From an uncultured Eggerthella sp. (GTDB lineage: Bacteria; Actinomycetota; Coriobacteriia; Coriobacteriales; Eggerthellaceae): a DNA stretch of 22,361 nucleotides. Position 1 is the stretch's first letter, and every line of letters begins with the position of its first letter. Of this stretch, positions 6,480-13,869 are shown in pieces. Position numbers and translations under genes: made by a program. The notes beneath the pieces were generated by a model. That model saw nothing but the letters and a program-made list of their open reading frames with translations. It did no database searches and was not told where the DNA came from. The stretch spans positions 1 through 22,361 of the forward strand of contig USDX01000018.1 of assembly GCA_900553605.1 (NCBI GenBank), given 5' to 3'.

Positions 6480-7718
6480 ATGAAACCACTTAAGGGAATC
6501 AAGGTCGTCGATCTTACTACGTACATGGCAACGCCTGCGACTGGTCGTGTATTGGGCGAATGGGGCGCCGACGTCATCAAGGTCGAGGCAGCCAAGGGTG
6601 ATCCGCTGCGCGTAACCCAGGCGGCGGTATTCAACATGCCCATGTCGGACGAAGAGAACCTCGCTTTCGATATGTGCAACTTGAACAAGCGCTTTATCTC
6701 TCTGAACCTGAAGAGCGAAACGGGCGCTGAGGTTATGGACAAGCTCCTTGCTGATGCCGACGTGTTCCTGACCAACACCCGTACGAAGTCCCTGAAGAAA
6801 ATGGGTCTCGACTGGGAAACCCTGCATGCAAAATATCCGAAGCTCATCATGGCTCACGGCTTGGGCTACGGCAAGAAGGGCCCCGAAAAGGACGATCCCG
6901 GCTTTGACGTAACCTGCTACATGGCTCGTGGCGGCGTATTCGGCACCACGGTAAACCGCGGCGATTCCCCGATGATCCCCACCAACGGTTATGGCGACCT
7001 CCAGGCTTCCATGTTCCTTGCTGCTGGCGTTTGCGCTGCAATTATCGGGCGTAACCAGACCGGCGAAGGCGAGTACGTAACGTGCGCACTGCAGCATGCT
7101 GCTATCTATGCTTTGATGACGGGCATGATCTCTGCTCAGTATGGCAATCCGTACCCCAAGAGCCGTCTTGAGGTTATCTGCCCCTTCAACAACGTCTACA
7201 CCGCAGGTGACGGCAAGTCCATCGCCATGTGCGACCCTGAATACGATCGCGACTACGACAAGATCATGGGTCTTATCGGCCGCGAAGACCTTATCGGCTC
7301 TGAGCGCTTGAACAACTGCAACAAGATGAACGCCGATGGCTTGAACGCTGAAGTGGTTGGTATTCTGGACGAGGCTCTGGCAAAGATGACCGCTGCCGAA
7401 GCCCTGAAGATCTTCAAGGACGCAGGCATTCCTTGCGAGTTGTGCCAGACCCCGCTCGATGTCTATGAAGACCAGAACGCTCTGGTGAACGATTATCTGG
7501 TTAAGATCAAGTATCCCGAGGCAGAGCGCTGGGTTCCCACTCCTCCCATTCAGTTCGAATCCGAGGAAGCTCCCAACTACACGCCTTCCGATAAGTTGGG
7601 TAGCGCAACCGAGGAAATCATGCGCGATTTGGGCTACACCGACGAGCAGATCAAGGCCGCAGAGGCAGACGGCTCCGTTTCCGGCCCCATCGATCTCGAT
7701 GTTTTGGCTGGCAAATAA
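6480..7718 (+). CDS. Family III CoA-transferase, HadA/FldA-like
   Basis: This 412-residue CaiB/BaiF-type (family III) CoA-transferase would move CoA between carboxylic acids through an aspartyl anhydride. The N-terminal LKGIKVVDLTTYMATP and GEWGADVIKVEAAKGDPLR are typical. The catalytic aspartate is expected at D143 in the PGFD motif that follows GYGKKGPEKD. The pattern (SDEEN, NTRTKSLKKMGLDW, MARGGV, ISAQYGNPYPKSR) recalls HadA and FldA, the 2-hydroxyacid CoA-transferases of anaerobic amino-acid reduction, more than formyl-CoA transferase. The ATG at 6480 has AAAGGAG just upstream. It converges on an operon for a dehydratase-like reductase and activator, which supports a 2-hydroxyacyl-CoA or enoyl-CoA substrate. 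That link is inference. Confidence 0.88.
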   Translation: MKPLKGIKVVDLTTYMATPATGRVLGEWGADVIKVEAAKGDPLRVTQAAVFNMPMSDEENLAFDMCNLNKRFISLNLKSETGAEVMDKLLADADVFLTNTRTKSLKKMGLDWETLHAKYPKLIMAHGLGYGKKGPEKDDPGFDVTCYMARGGVFGTTVNRGDSPMIPTNGYGDLQASMFLAAGVCAAIIGRNQTGEGEYVTCALQHAAIYALMTGMISAQYGNPYPKSRLEVICPFNNVYTAGDGKSIAMCDPEYDRDYDKIMGLIGREDLIGSERLNNCNKMNADGLNAEVVGILDEALAKMTAAEALKIFKDAGIPCELCQTPLDVYEDQNALVNDYLVKIKYPEAERWVPTPPIQFESEEAPNYTPSDKLGSATEEIMRDLGYTDEQIKAAEADGSVSGPIDLDVLAGK

Positions 7719-7743
7719 CGCCGCATAACCAACCCACTATCAT

Positions 7744-7785
7744 AAAAATGCCGAGTCCGCAAAAGCGGCTCGGCATTTTTTTTTT
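7744..7785. terminator. Bidirectional terminator between convergent genes
   Basis: AATGCCGAG-T-CCGC pairs with GCGGCTCGGCATT across an AAAA loop with one bulged base. A T10 tract follows on the plus strand. The A-run on the left gives a shorter T-tract for the minus-strand operon. Confidence 0.92.
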
Positions 7786-7848
7786 ACGTGAACGGGGCTG
7801 ACAGCTAAGACCCACCCCGCAAAGAGGGGGAGCTATCCGCCGACCGAC

Positions 7849-9006
7849 CTACAGCATTTCGATGAATGCAGCGATACGGGTATCGATCTGGCCCTGGTCG
7901 TTGGGAGCGTAGTCGGTTTCGATTTTCATATAGGGCATGCCCATCTCGTCCATCTTGCGGTGCATAAGCTCGCTTTCCACGTTGAAGGTGTGGCAGGCGG
8001 TGAGCACCACGTCAATGACGCCATCTACCTTGTATTTGCGGCACATCTCTGCGGTATTGTCCATGCGGCCGGAATTCGGCGTCATGACCGAGCAGTTGAT
8101 GTCAAGGTAACGCTGCGCAAGCGCGCCCATGACGTCCTCGGCTTCAGGGTCGACCATGGCTTTCTGCGTGCGTTCGCCGCCGCAGTCGTCCAAGGCAACG
8201 ATAACGCCGCCGTTCTTTTCGACGCTCATGCCAACTTTCTGGATAACACCGTTAGAGGGGCAGCCGGTAAGCAAGATGCGCTTTGCCGTTGCGGGCACTG
8301 GACGCTCTCCGGCTTCATAAGCGCCCTTGCGCTCCTCGACGAGTTTTTCGACATTGTCGACAAAAGCGTTCACGTCGAAGTTAAAGGTGTTTTGCGCAAG
8401 CGTGGTCATCATTTCGACGCCCCACATGGCAGGAGGCTCGTTCATCTGCAACTCGTACATCTCGCAGATGCCCTTGCGAAGACGATTGCGTACACGGGTG
8501 GCATCGCGCAGCATTTCATCGGTGATCTCGATATCGTAACGTCGCTCGAGTTCTTCCTTGAGAGCAACGCATTCCTCGCGCCATACGCGAGGAGCCCATT
8601 CGGCATTGCGGGCATGCGGAAGGTTCATGACGTGGACGTCCTTGATGTCGTTGAGGAGCTCGTACATCTTCTTTTTGCCGTCGCACGTGGTTTCGCCGAT
8701 GATCAAGTCGGCAAAGTACGTAAAGGGGCAGTGTTCGCTTACCGCAAATCCGTAGGTGCCTTTAATAAGCGGACAGATGTTTTTCGGGAGATGCTCTTCC
8801 GCTGCCGCATCGCAGGCGTTGTTCATGCCACAGAGGGCAACGGCGCTTGCTTCAGCTGCATCGGCAATTTCAAGCGGGCTGTAAGAGCAGAGGTAGCCTA
8901 CGAGTTTGCCGCCATTTTCCTTGAATGCTTTTACGCCCATGAATCCATTGCGGTGGGCCTCGTCAAGCTCATCGAACTTTGAGGGCAAGTCGATTGGTGC
9001 AGTCAT
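7849..9006 (-). CDS. YjiM-type double-cubane-cluster anaerobic reductase (2-hydroxyacyl-CoA dehydratase-like, single subunit)
   Basis: This 385-residue protein matches the YjiM branch of the HgdB/BcrC superfamily. Characterised members (DCCP) are homodimers carrying an [8Fe-9S] double-cubane cluster that performs low-potential, ATP-driven reduction of small molecules; the physiological substrate is unknown. Family-typical stretches include NICPLIKGTYGFA (C78), HCPFTYFADLIIGETTCDGK (C93, C108), LLTGCPSNG (C249), ALDDCGGERT (C275), VLTACHTFNVES (C338) and the C-terminal METDYAPNDQGQ-like KIETDYAPNDQGQIDTR. These six cysteines are plausible cluster ligands. The ATG at 9006 has AAAGGA upstream. 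It follows its activator by 72 bp in one operon. A two-subunit dehydratase is unlikely because no second subunit gene is present. Confidence 0.9.
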   Translation of the reverse strand: MTAPIDLPSKFDELDEAHRNGFMGVKAFKENGGKLVGYLCSYSPLEIADAAEASAVALCGMNNACDAAAEEHLPKNICPLIKGTYGFAVSEHCPFTYFADLIIGETTCDGKKKMYELLNDIKDVHVMNLPHARNAEWAPRVWREECVALKEELERRYDIEITDEMLRDATRVRNRLRKGICEMYELQMNEPPAMWGVEMMTTLAQNTFNFDVNAFVDNVEKLVEERKGAYEAGERPVPATAKRILLTGCPSNGVIQKVGMSVEKNGGVIVALDDCGGERTQKAMVDPEAEDVMGALAQRYLDINCSVMTPNSGRMDNTAEMCRKYKVDGVIDVVLTACHTFNVESELMHRKMDEMGMPYMKIETDYAPNDQGQIDTRIAAFIEML

Positions 9007-9078
9007 GGGGGAGTCCTTTCTTCGGGTGCCGCAGAATGCTCGTTCTACGGCAGGGCTGCTTTGTCCATTGTTTATTGT

Positions 9079-10203
9079 TTAGTGATGCGGAAGCGCAACG
9101 TCGTGAACGCTTTCGTAGGGGATGCCGAGGCTCTGGGCAGCATCTTCGATGCGTTGCTTTTCCGCTAGGGGTGCACGCCAGGCGTATCCGCATCCTGTGG
9201 TTATGCTGCGGGGGATGGGGATCAGGCGCTCGGGCAGGCCTTGCTCTTTGCAGAAGCTTTCAAAACCCAATGCGTCGCCGGTGGTGCGAAATGCAAACAC
9301 GGCAGAATCGGGTTCGGCTTTCTCGGAGGCGGATCGGTCTGCTGCCTTACCTGCTGCGGCACCTGCCGCTAGGCCTTGTGCGTGCATCGACATATCTTTT
9401 TCACTGATGTTGGTAGGCGCTGCGGGCGCGGTTTTCGGCGTGGGCTTGGCATCTTCAGGGACGCACAAGGCCGCTCCGATAGCGCCGGCAAACCGTGCTT
9501 TCGGACAGGTTAGGATGCTACCTTCAAGGTGCGCTCCAAGGCGTTCGGCGACATAGGCGTTATCGCAGAGGCCGCCGGTCAGCACGTATTCGTTGTTAGC
9601 GCTCTTGAACACCAAGGGCTTTACCTTCGCCACGACGCTTTCCACTATTCCGTTGCAGATGTCTTCTCGTGCGGCGCCTTGGCCAATGAGGCTAATGATC
9701 TCGCTCTCAGCGAATACCGTGCACATGGAGCTAATGCTGGTAGGCGCCCCTTTCTTTGCGAGTTCGGAAAGCTCATCTTGCGTTAGGCCCAAACGATTCG
9801 CCATGACCTCCAGGAACTTTCCTGTCCCAGCGGAGCATTTGTCGTTCATACGGAAGTCCTGAACCTTGCCGTTTTTCAGCAGGATCGATTTCGTGTCCTG
9901 CCCGCCGATGTCGATCACCGTGCAATCGGGGCCAAACAAATAACCCGCTCCTTTTCCATGGCAGGTGATTTCCGTTACGGTTTTATCGGCGAAGGGAACA
10001 GAGATGCGCCCGTAACCAGTGGCTACGTATACGCATTGTTCTTTCGGAAACCCTTCTTCGGCAAGCCTTTGCAGCACGGTGTTGGCGGCTTCAACGGAGC
10101 TGTAGCCCGTTGGGACAACCAGAGTGCAGAGAAGCTGAGAGCCCTTAAGAACTGCAGCTTTGGTTGCGGTGGATCCGATATCTATTCCTACGCGATAGGT
10201 CAT
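9079..10203 (-). CDS. BadF/HgdC-type ATPase activator fused to a C-terminal DUF3343 domain
   Basis: This 374-residue protein is the electron-donating activator for double-cubane enzymes. Residues 1-250 are an ASKHA ATPase: GIDIGSTATKAAVL (6-19), VIDIGGQDTKSI (96-107) and LTGGLCDNAYV (208-218). Cysteines C123 (NDKCSAGTGKFLEVMANRL) and C161 (SMCTVFAESEIIS) ligate the [4Fe-4S] cluster shared by a homodimer. An Ala-rich linker (251-300) leads to a second domain at 301-370 of the DUF3343 type, with FAFRTTGDALGFE, ERLIPIPRSITTGCGYAWR and C338. DUF3343 has been annotated as a putative S/Se carrier-like family. Usual activators are about 255-270 residues, so the fusion is unusual. The ATG at 10203 with AAGG upstream is chosen over a longer frame to 10248. 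It is first in the operon with the reductase. Confidence 0.88.
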   Translation of the reverse strand: MTYRVGIDIGSTATKAAVLKGSQLLCTLVVPTGYSSVEAANTVLQRLAEEGFPKEQCVYVATGYGRISVPFADKTVTEITCHGKGAGYLFGPDCTVIDIGGQDTKSILLKNGKVQDFRMNDKCSAGTGKFLEVMANRLGLTQDELSELAKKGAPTSISSMCTVFAESEIISLIGQGAAREDICNGIVESVVAKVKPLVFKSANNEYVLTGGLCDNAYVAERLGAHLEGSILTCPKARFAGAIGAALCVPEDAKPTPKTAPAAPTNISEKDMSMHAQGLAAGAAAGKAADRSASEKAEPDSAVFAFRTTGDALGFESFCKEQGLPERLIPIPRSITTGCGYAWRAPLAEKQRIEDAAQSLGIPYESVHDVALPHH

Positions 10204-10588
10204 GACTGCGCCTTGATTACTCGATTCGTGACAGGGTGCGCGAAGCAATTGGCCATACGGTCTTCTTTCTACGGGCTGTTGCCCGTGAAGGTTCGGGGCA
10301 GCGGATTCGGGAAACAGTAAAATGACCCAGGCCGCAGAAGCCTTGGGCGGGTATGCATCGAGCGGAAGGCGCGAGCGCCGTTGGTGCAGAAAACGCGCGA
10401 TGGCATGTATAAGGAAGGCACGCGCGCAGAATGGTGCTTTCCCGTAACTGTAATACTAGATCTTGGCTAGGATATTTTGATTGGGCGTCGGCGAGTACGT
10501 AAGCGGAACCATCGGTCGGCAGTGCCGTTCGCCCCTAATCGTAAATTACAAGCGCTCGGCAAGGAATGTGTCTTCTTTCTCCATTTTG
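10204..10588. other. Divergent intergenic region between activator and rpsB
   Basis: This 385-bp non-coding stretch has several short perfect hairpins, for example ACGGGC-TGTT-GCCCGT at 10271-10286 and GGCGC-GA-GCGCC near 10368. I recognise no RNA family, no ORF with a ribosome-binding site and no clear promoter for the leftward operon. Confidence 0.5.
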
Positions 10589-10616
10589 TTGCACGTATTA
10601 ATAAGGCTGCTATACT
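10589..10616 (+). promoter_or_regulatory. rpsB-tsf promoter
   Basis: TTGCAC (10589-10594) and TATACT (10611-10616) are 16 bases apart. Transcription would begin near 10623, leaving a leader of about 106 nt before rpsB. Confidence 0.7.
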
Positions 10617-10654
10617 GCAAAGGCTGTTTTAATACACATGCGTGAAGGACTTGC

Positions 10655-10686
10655 GTTCGCTAGTGGCCGCCACGGCGGTTGCGAAC
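10655..10686 (+). promoter_or_regulatory. Hairpin in the rpsB leader
   Basis: GTTCGC (10655-10660) pairs with GCGAAC (10681-10686). Inside, CCGC and GCGG form a second stem around CACG. It lies in the predicted rpsB 5' leader. Autogenous control of rpsB by S2 is known in other bacteria, so this is a candidate S2 site. I do not recognise the exact leader family. Confidence 0.35.
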
Positions 10687-10728
10687 AAAGGAATGATCTC
10701 GCGCAGAGGCACAACGAATGGAGAAAGA

Positions 10729-11481
10729 ATGTCCAAGATTACTGTACAGACCCTGCTCGACGCAGGCACCCACTTCGGTCATCAGACCCGTCGCTGGAAC
10801 CCCAAGATGAAGCCCTTCATCTTCGGCAACCGTGGCGACATCTACATCATCGACCTCAAGGAGACCATGTACGGTCTCGACGCTGCTTACACCGCAGTTT
10901 CCCGTTGCGCTGAAAAGGGCGGCACGGTTCTGTTCGTAGGCACCAAGAAGCAGGCTCAGGAATCTGTTGCTGAAGCTGCTAACCGTTGCGGCATGCCTTA
11001 CGTAAACGCTCGTTGGCTCGGCGGTATGCTCACCAACTTCACCACCATCCGCTCTCGCGTTCAGCGCATGGAAGAGCTCGAGGCTATGGAAGCTGACGGC
11101 CGCATGGAGCTTCTGCCCAAGAAGGAGCAGATCCTGCTGAAGAAGGAACTCGCTAAGCTGCAGACCAACCTCAACGGTATCCGCAACATGAAGAAGACCC
11201 CTGACATGATCTTCATCATCGACACCAACCGTGAGCAGATCGCTATCCACGAGTCCCACCGCCTCAACATCCCCGTTGTTGGCACGCTCGACACCAACTG
11301 CGATCCCGACGACGTTGATTTCGGCATCCCCGCAAACGACGACGCAATCCGCTCCGTTCGCCTGCTTGCAGAGTTCGTTGCTGATGCTGTTATCGCTGGC
11401 ACTGGCGCTCCTGTCACCGTTGAGGACATGACCGCAGAGCCCGCAGCTGAAGCTGCCGCAGAGGCAACCCCTGCTGAATAA
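10729..11481 (+). CDS. rpsB: 30S ribosomal protein S2
   Basis: This 250-residue ribosomal protein S2 sits in the head-body neck of the small subunit and helps recruit S1 and other late proteins. Typical stretches are VQTLLDAGTHFGHQTRRWNPKM near the N-terminus, FVGTKKQAQE, RWLGGMLTNF, PDMIFIIDTNRE and IPVVGTLDTNCDPD. After about residue 225 it has a short Ala/Glu-rich tail, which varies among bacteria. The ATG at 10729 follows GGAG. An in-frame extension back to 10642 lies in the leader and has no S2 similarity. It heads the standard rpsB-tsf pair and uses the narrow codon set expected of a highly expressed gene. Confidence 0.98.
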   Translation: MSKITVQTLLDAGTHFGHQTRRWNPKMKPFIFGNRGDIYIIDLKETMYGLDAAYTAVSRCAEKGGTVLFVGTKKQAQESVAEAANRCGMPYVNARWLGGMLTNFTTIRSRVQRMEELEAMEADGRMELLPKKEQILLKKELAKLQTNLNGIRNMKKTPDMIFIIDTNREQIAIHESHRLNIPVVGTLDTNCDPDDVDFGIPANDDAIRSVRLLAEFVADAVIAGTGAPVTVEDMTAEPAAEAAAEATPAE

Positions 11482-11508
11482 GCACTAAACGAATCCATTG
11501 CAATTTCT

Positions 11509-11533
11509 CCCTCGCCCGTCTAGTGGGCGAGGG
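11509..11533 (+). terminator. rpsB-tsf intergenic hairpin (possible attenuator)
   Basis: A perfect 9-bp GC-rich stem CCCTCGCCC/GGGCGAGGG lies between the two genes. It has no T-tract (GCTCTATCT follows), so full termination is unlikely. It may attenuate, pause or protect the upstream transcript end. Confidence 0.55.
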
Positions 11534-11554
11534 CTCTATCTGAAAGGAATTACC

Positions 11555-12424
11555 ATGGCAGAAATCACCGCAGCACTCGTTAAGGAACTCCGCGAGATGA
11601 CCGGCGCTGGCATGATGGAATGCAAGAAGGCTCTGGTTGAGGCTGAAGGCGAACTCGAAAAGGCCGTAGACGTGCTCCGCACCCGTGGTCTTGCTGCTGT
11701 TGCCAAGAAGGCCGGCCGCGCAACCGACGAAGGTACTGTTCTGGCTCTCGTTTCCGAGTGCGGCCATGATGGCGCTCTCGTAGAGCTCAACTGCGAAACC
11801 GACTTCGTAGGCATGAACGAAAAGTTCCATGCATATGCAGAGAAGATTGCTAAGGCCGTTCTCGCTAACAAGCCTGCCGACCTCGAGGCTCTCAAGGCTT
11901 CCGAAATTGAAGGCGAAACCGTAGAGGCTGTCGTAACCGACGCTATCCATACCCTGGGCGAAAACATCCAGCTTTCCCGCTTCGCTTTCGCTGAGCAGCC
12001 CGAAGGCGCTGTTGCTTCCTACATTCATGGTGGCGGCAAGATCGGCGTTCTGGTTGAGTTCAAGCTGGGCGACGCTTCCTTCGCAACCAACGATGACTTC
12101 AAGAAGTACGGCCGCGACGTTGCTATGCAGGTTGCTGCTGCAAGCCCCGTATCCGCAACCCGCGAATCGGTAGATCCCGCAGTTGTTGAGCACGAGATGA
12201 GCATCTACAAGGCACAGGCTGCAGAGTCCGGCAAGCCCGAGAACATCCAGGAAAAGATCGCTACCGGTCGTATGGAGAAGTTCTACAAGGAGAACTGCCT
12301 CACCGAGCAGGCTTTCGTTAAGAATCCCGATCAGTCTGTAAACGAGTACACGGCTGAGGTTGCCAAGGCTCTTGGCACCACCATCGAGATCGTTTCCTTC
12401 ACCCGCTTCATGCTGGGCGAGTAA
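11555..12424 (+). CDS. tsf: Translation elongation factor Ts
   Basis: This 289-residue EF-Ts is the nucleotide exchange factor that reloads EF-Tu with GTP. The N-terminal UBA-like domain is AALVKELREMTGAGMMECKK (residues 6-25) and continues with ALVEAEGELEKAVDVLRTRG. The EF-Tu-contacting core carries ELNCETDFVGMNEKF with the TDFV motif. The C-terminal region has a coiled-coil/dimerisation part around KIATGRMEKFYKENCLTEQAF. The length agrees with a full bacterial EF-Ts. The ATG at 11555 has GAAAGGA upstream. It lies 73 bp after rpsB, separated by a stable hairpin without a T-tract, which could tune its level relative to S2. Confidence 0.98.
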   Translation: MAEITAALVKELREMTGAGMMECKKALVEAEGELEKAVDVLRTRGLAAVAKKAGRATDEGTVLALVSECGHDGALVELNCETDFVGMNEKFHAYAEKIAKAVLANKPADLEALKASEIEGETVEAVVTDAIHTLGENIQLSRFAFAEQPEGAVASYIHGGGKIGVLVEFKLGDASFATNDDFKKYGRDVAMQVAAASPVSATRESVDPAVVEHEMSIYKAQAAESGKPENIQEKIATGRMEKFYKENCLTEQAFVKNPDQSVNEYTAEVAKALGTTIEIVSFTRFMLGE

Positions 12425-12448
12425 GCGAACTTAACAACGCTTTTTCTG

Positions 12449-12496
12449 CAAGCCCTTCCAGAGATTTGGGGTAAAACCCTTCTCTGGGAGGGCTTG
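12449..12496 (+). terminator. Hairpin after tsf
   Basis: A 16-bp stem (12449-12464 with 12481-12496) includes one G-T pair and closes a 16-base loop. No T-tract follows, so this is either a factor-assisted terminator or an mRNA 3'-end stabiliser. Confidence 0.5.
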
Positions 12497-12591
12497 TCTG
12501 CATAATAGGACTATAAATAAAGTAGGCATGCTTTGTTTCGATTTGGCATGGGTATGAAGAATCCGCATCAAGTAGATTGGGTGCATGAGAT

Positions 12592-13860
12592 ATGTCCGAA
12601 GAAGTAATTATTGCGCGTGAAACCGAAAACGTTTCAGGTACGGTACAGATCAGCGGTGCTAAGAACTCCGCGTTGAAGCTCATTGCGGCAACAATGTTGG
12701 GCCAAGGCAAGAGCACACTCCACAATATTCCCCATATCTCCGATATCGAGATCATGAACGACGTAATTCGCAGCTTGGGCGCAACGGTTGAATGGGATGG
12801 CCATTCGCTCATCATCGATACCGAGCATGCTGAAGGCCACGATACCCCCTATGAGCTTGTTTCGAAGATGCGCGCTAGCATCTCTGTGCTAGGTCCGCTT
12901 GTGGGTCGCTTTGGTTGCGCACGTGTTGCAATGCCGGGTGGCTGTAAAATCGGTGCCCGTAAAATCGATATGCATCTTAAGGTGCTCGAGGCTATGGGTG
13001 TTGAATTCGAAAACAGCCACGGCTACCTTTATGCTTCCACCCCCAACGGGTTGCATTCTGCCGATGTATTGCTCGAGTTCCCGAGCGTTGGCGCTACTGA
13101 AAACATGCTTATGGCTTCCGTGGTTGCTCCAGGCACGTCAGTTATCGACAATGCTGCGCGTGAGCCTGAAATCGTCGACCTCGCCAATATGCTGAATGCC
13201 ATGGGTGCTCATGTAGAGGGCGCGGGTACGCCTACCATCACGGTAAAGGGCGTTGCTCTCTCCGAGATGCATCCTTGCGAGCACACTACGGTGGGCGACC
13301 GTATTGAGGCAGGCACGTTCCTAACAGCGGGTGCGCTGCTCGGCGGTCCCGTTACTGTTCAGGGAATAGATCCGTCATATTTGCGCATGGCGCTTATGAA
13401 GCTCGAGCATATGGGATGCGATATCTCCACTACGGAAGATTCCATCACTGTTTCGCGCACCCAGCCTCTCCGTGCTACTGACATTCAGACGCTTCCTCAC
13501 CCTGGGTTCCCCACCGATCTTCAGGCTCAGTTCATGCTTTTGGCCTCTTTCGCAGAGGGTAACTCCGTCATTTCTGAAAATATCTTTGAAAATCGCTTCA
13601 TGTTTGCCAGCGAGCTCAACCGTATGGGATCCCGAATTGCGGTTGAGGGCCATCATGCATTGGTTCAAGGAGTCAGCAAGCTTGAGGGCGCTCCTGTTTC
13701 CTCGCCTGACTTGCGTGGCGGTGCCGCTCTGGTAATTGCTGGCCTTGCCGCAGAAGGTGAAACAGTCGTGCATGACATTCACCATATCGATCGCGGCTAC
13801 GAAGACTACGTTGGCAAACTGCATGCCATCGGTGCAAACGTCGAACGCAAAACGCTGTAG
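12592..13860 (+). CDS. murA: UDP-N-acetylglucosamine 1-carboxyvinyltransferase (MurA)
   Basis: This 422-residue MurA performs the first committed step of peptidoglycan synthesis, adding enolpyruvate from PEP to UDP-GlcNAc. The substrate lysine is K24 in VQISGAKNSALKLIAA. The PEP-attacking cysteine is C118 in AMPGGCKIGARKID, so the enzyme is of the fosfomycin-sensitive Cys type. Other signatures are YELVSKMRASISVLGPL, FPSVGATENMLMAS, FPTDLQAQFMLLAS and DLRGGAALVIAGLAAEG. The two halves of the inverted alpha/beta barrel are complete. The ATG at 12592 has only a weak ribosome-binding site. It starts a compact operon with an LCP-like gene (9-bp gap) and folC. Its own promoter was not clearly identified in 12497-12591. 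Confidence 0.96.
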   Translation: MSEEVIIARETENVSGTVQISGAKNSALKLIAATMLGQGKSTLHNIPHISDIEIMNDVIRSLGATVEWDGHSLIIDTEHAEGHDTPYELVSKMRASISVLGPLVGRFGCARVAMPGGCKIGARKIDMHLKVLEAMGVEFENSHGYLYASTPNGLHSADVLLEFPSVGATENMLMASVVAPGTSVIDNAAREPEIVDLANMLNAMGAHVEGAGTPTITVKGVALSEMHPCEHTTVGDRIEAGTFLTAGALLGGPVTVQGIDPSYLRMALMKLEHMGCDISTTEDSITVSRTQPLRATDIQTLPHPGFPTDLQAQFMLLASFAEGNSVISENIFENRFMFASELNRMGSRIAVEGHHALVQGVSKLEGAPVSSPDLRGGAALVIAGLAAEGETVVHDIHHIDRGYEDYVGKLHAIGANVERKTL

Positions 13861-13869
13861 GTAGGTGCG

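Noticed and set aside
7960..8982. 340-codon plus-strand open frame
   Set aside because: It is exactly antisense to the YjiM-type reductase, whose protein has clear family motifs along its full length. The plus-strand product has none.
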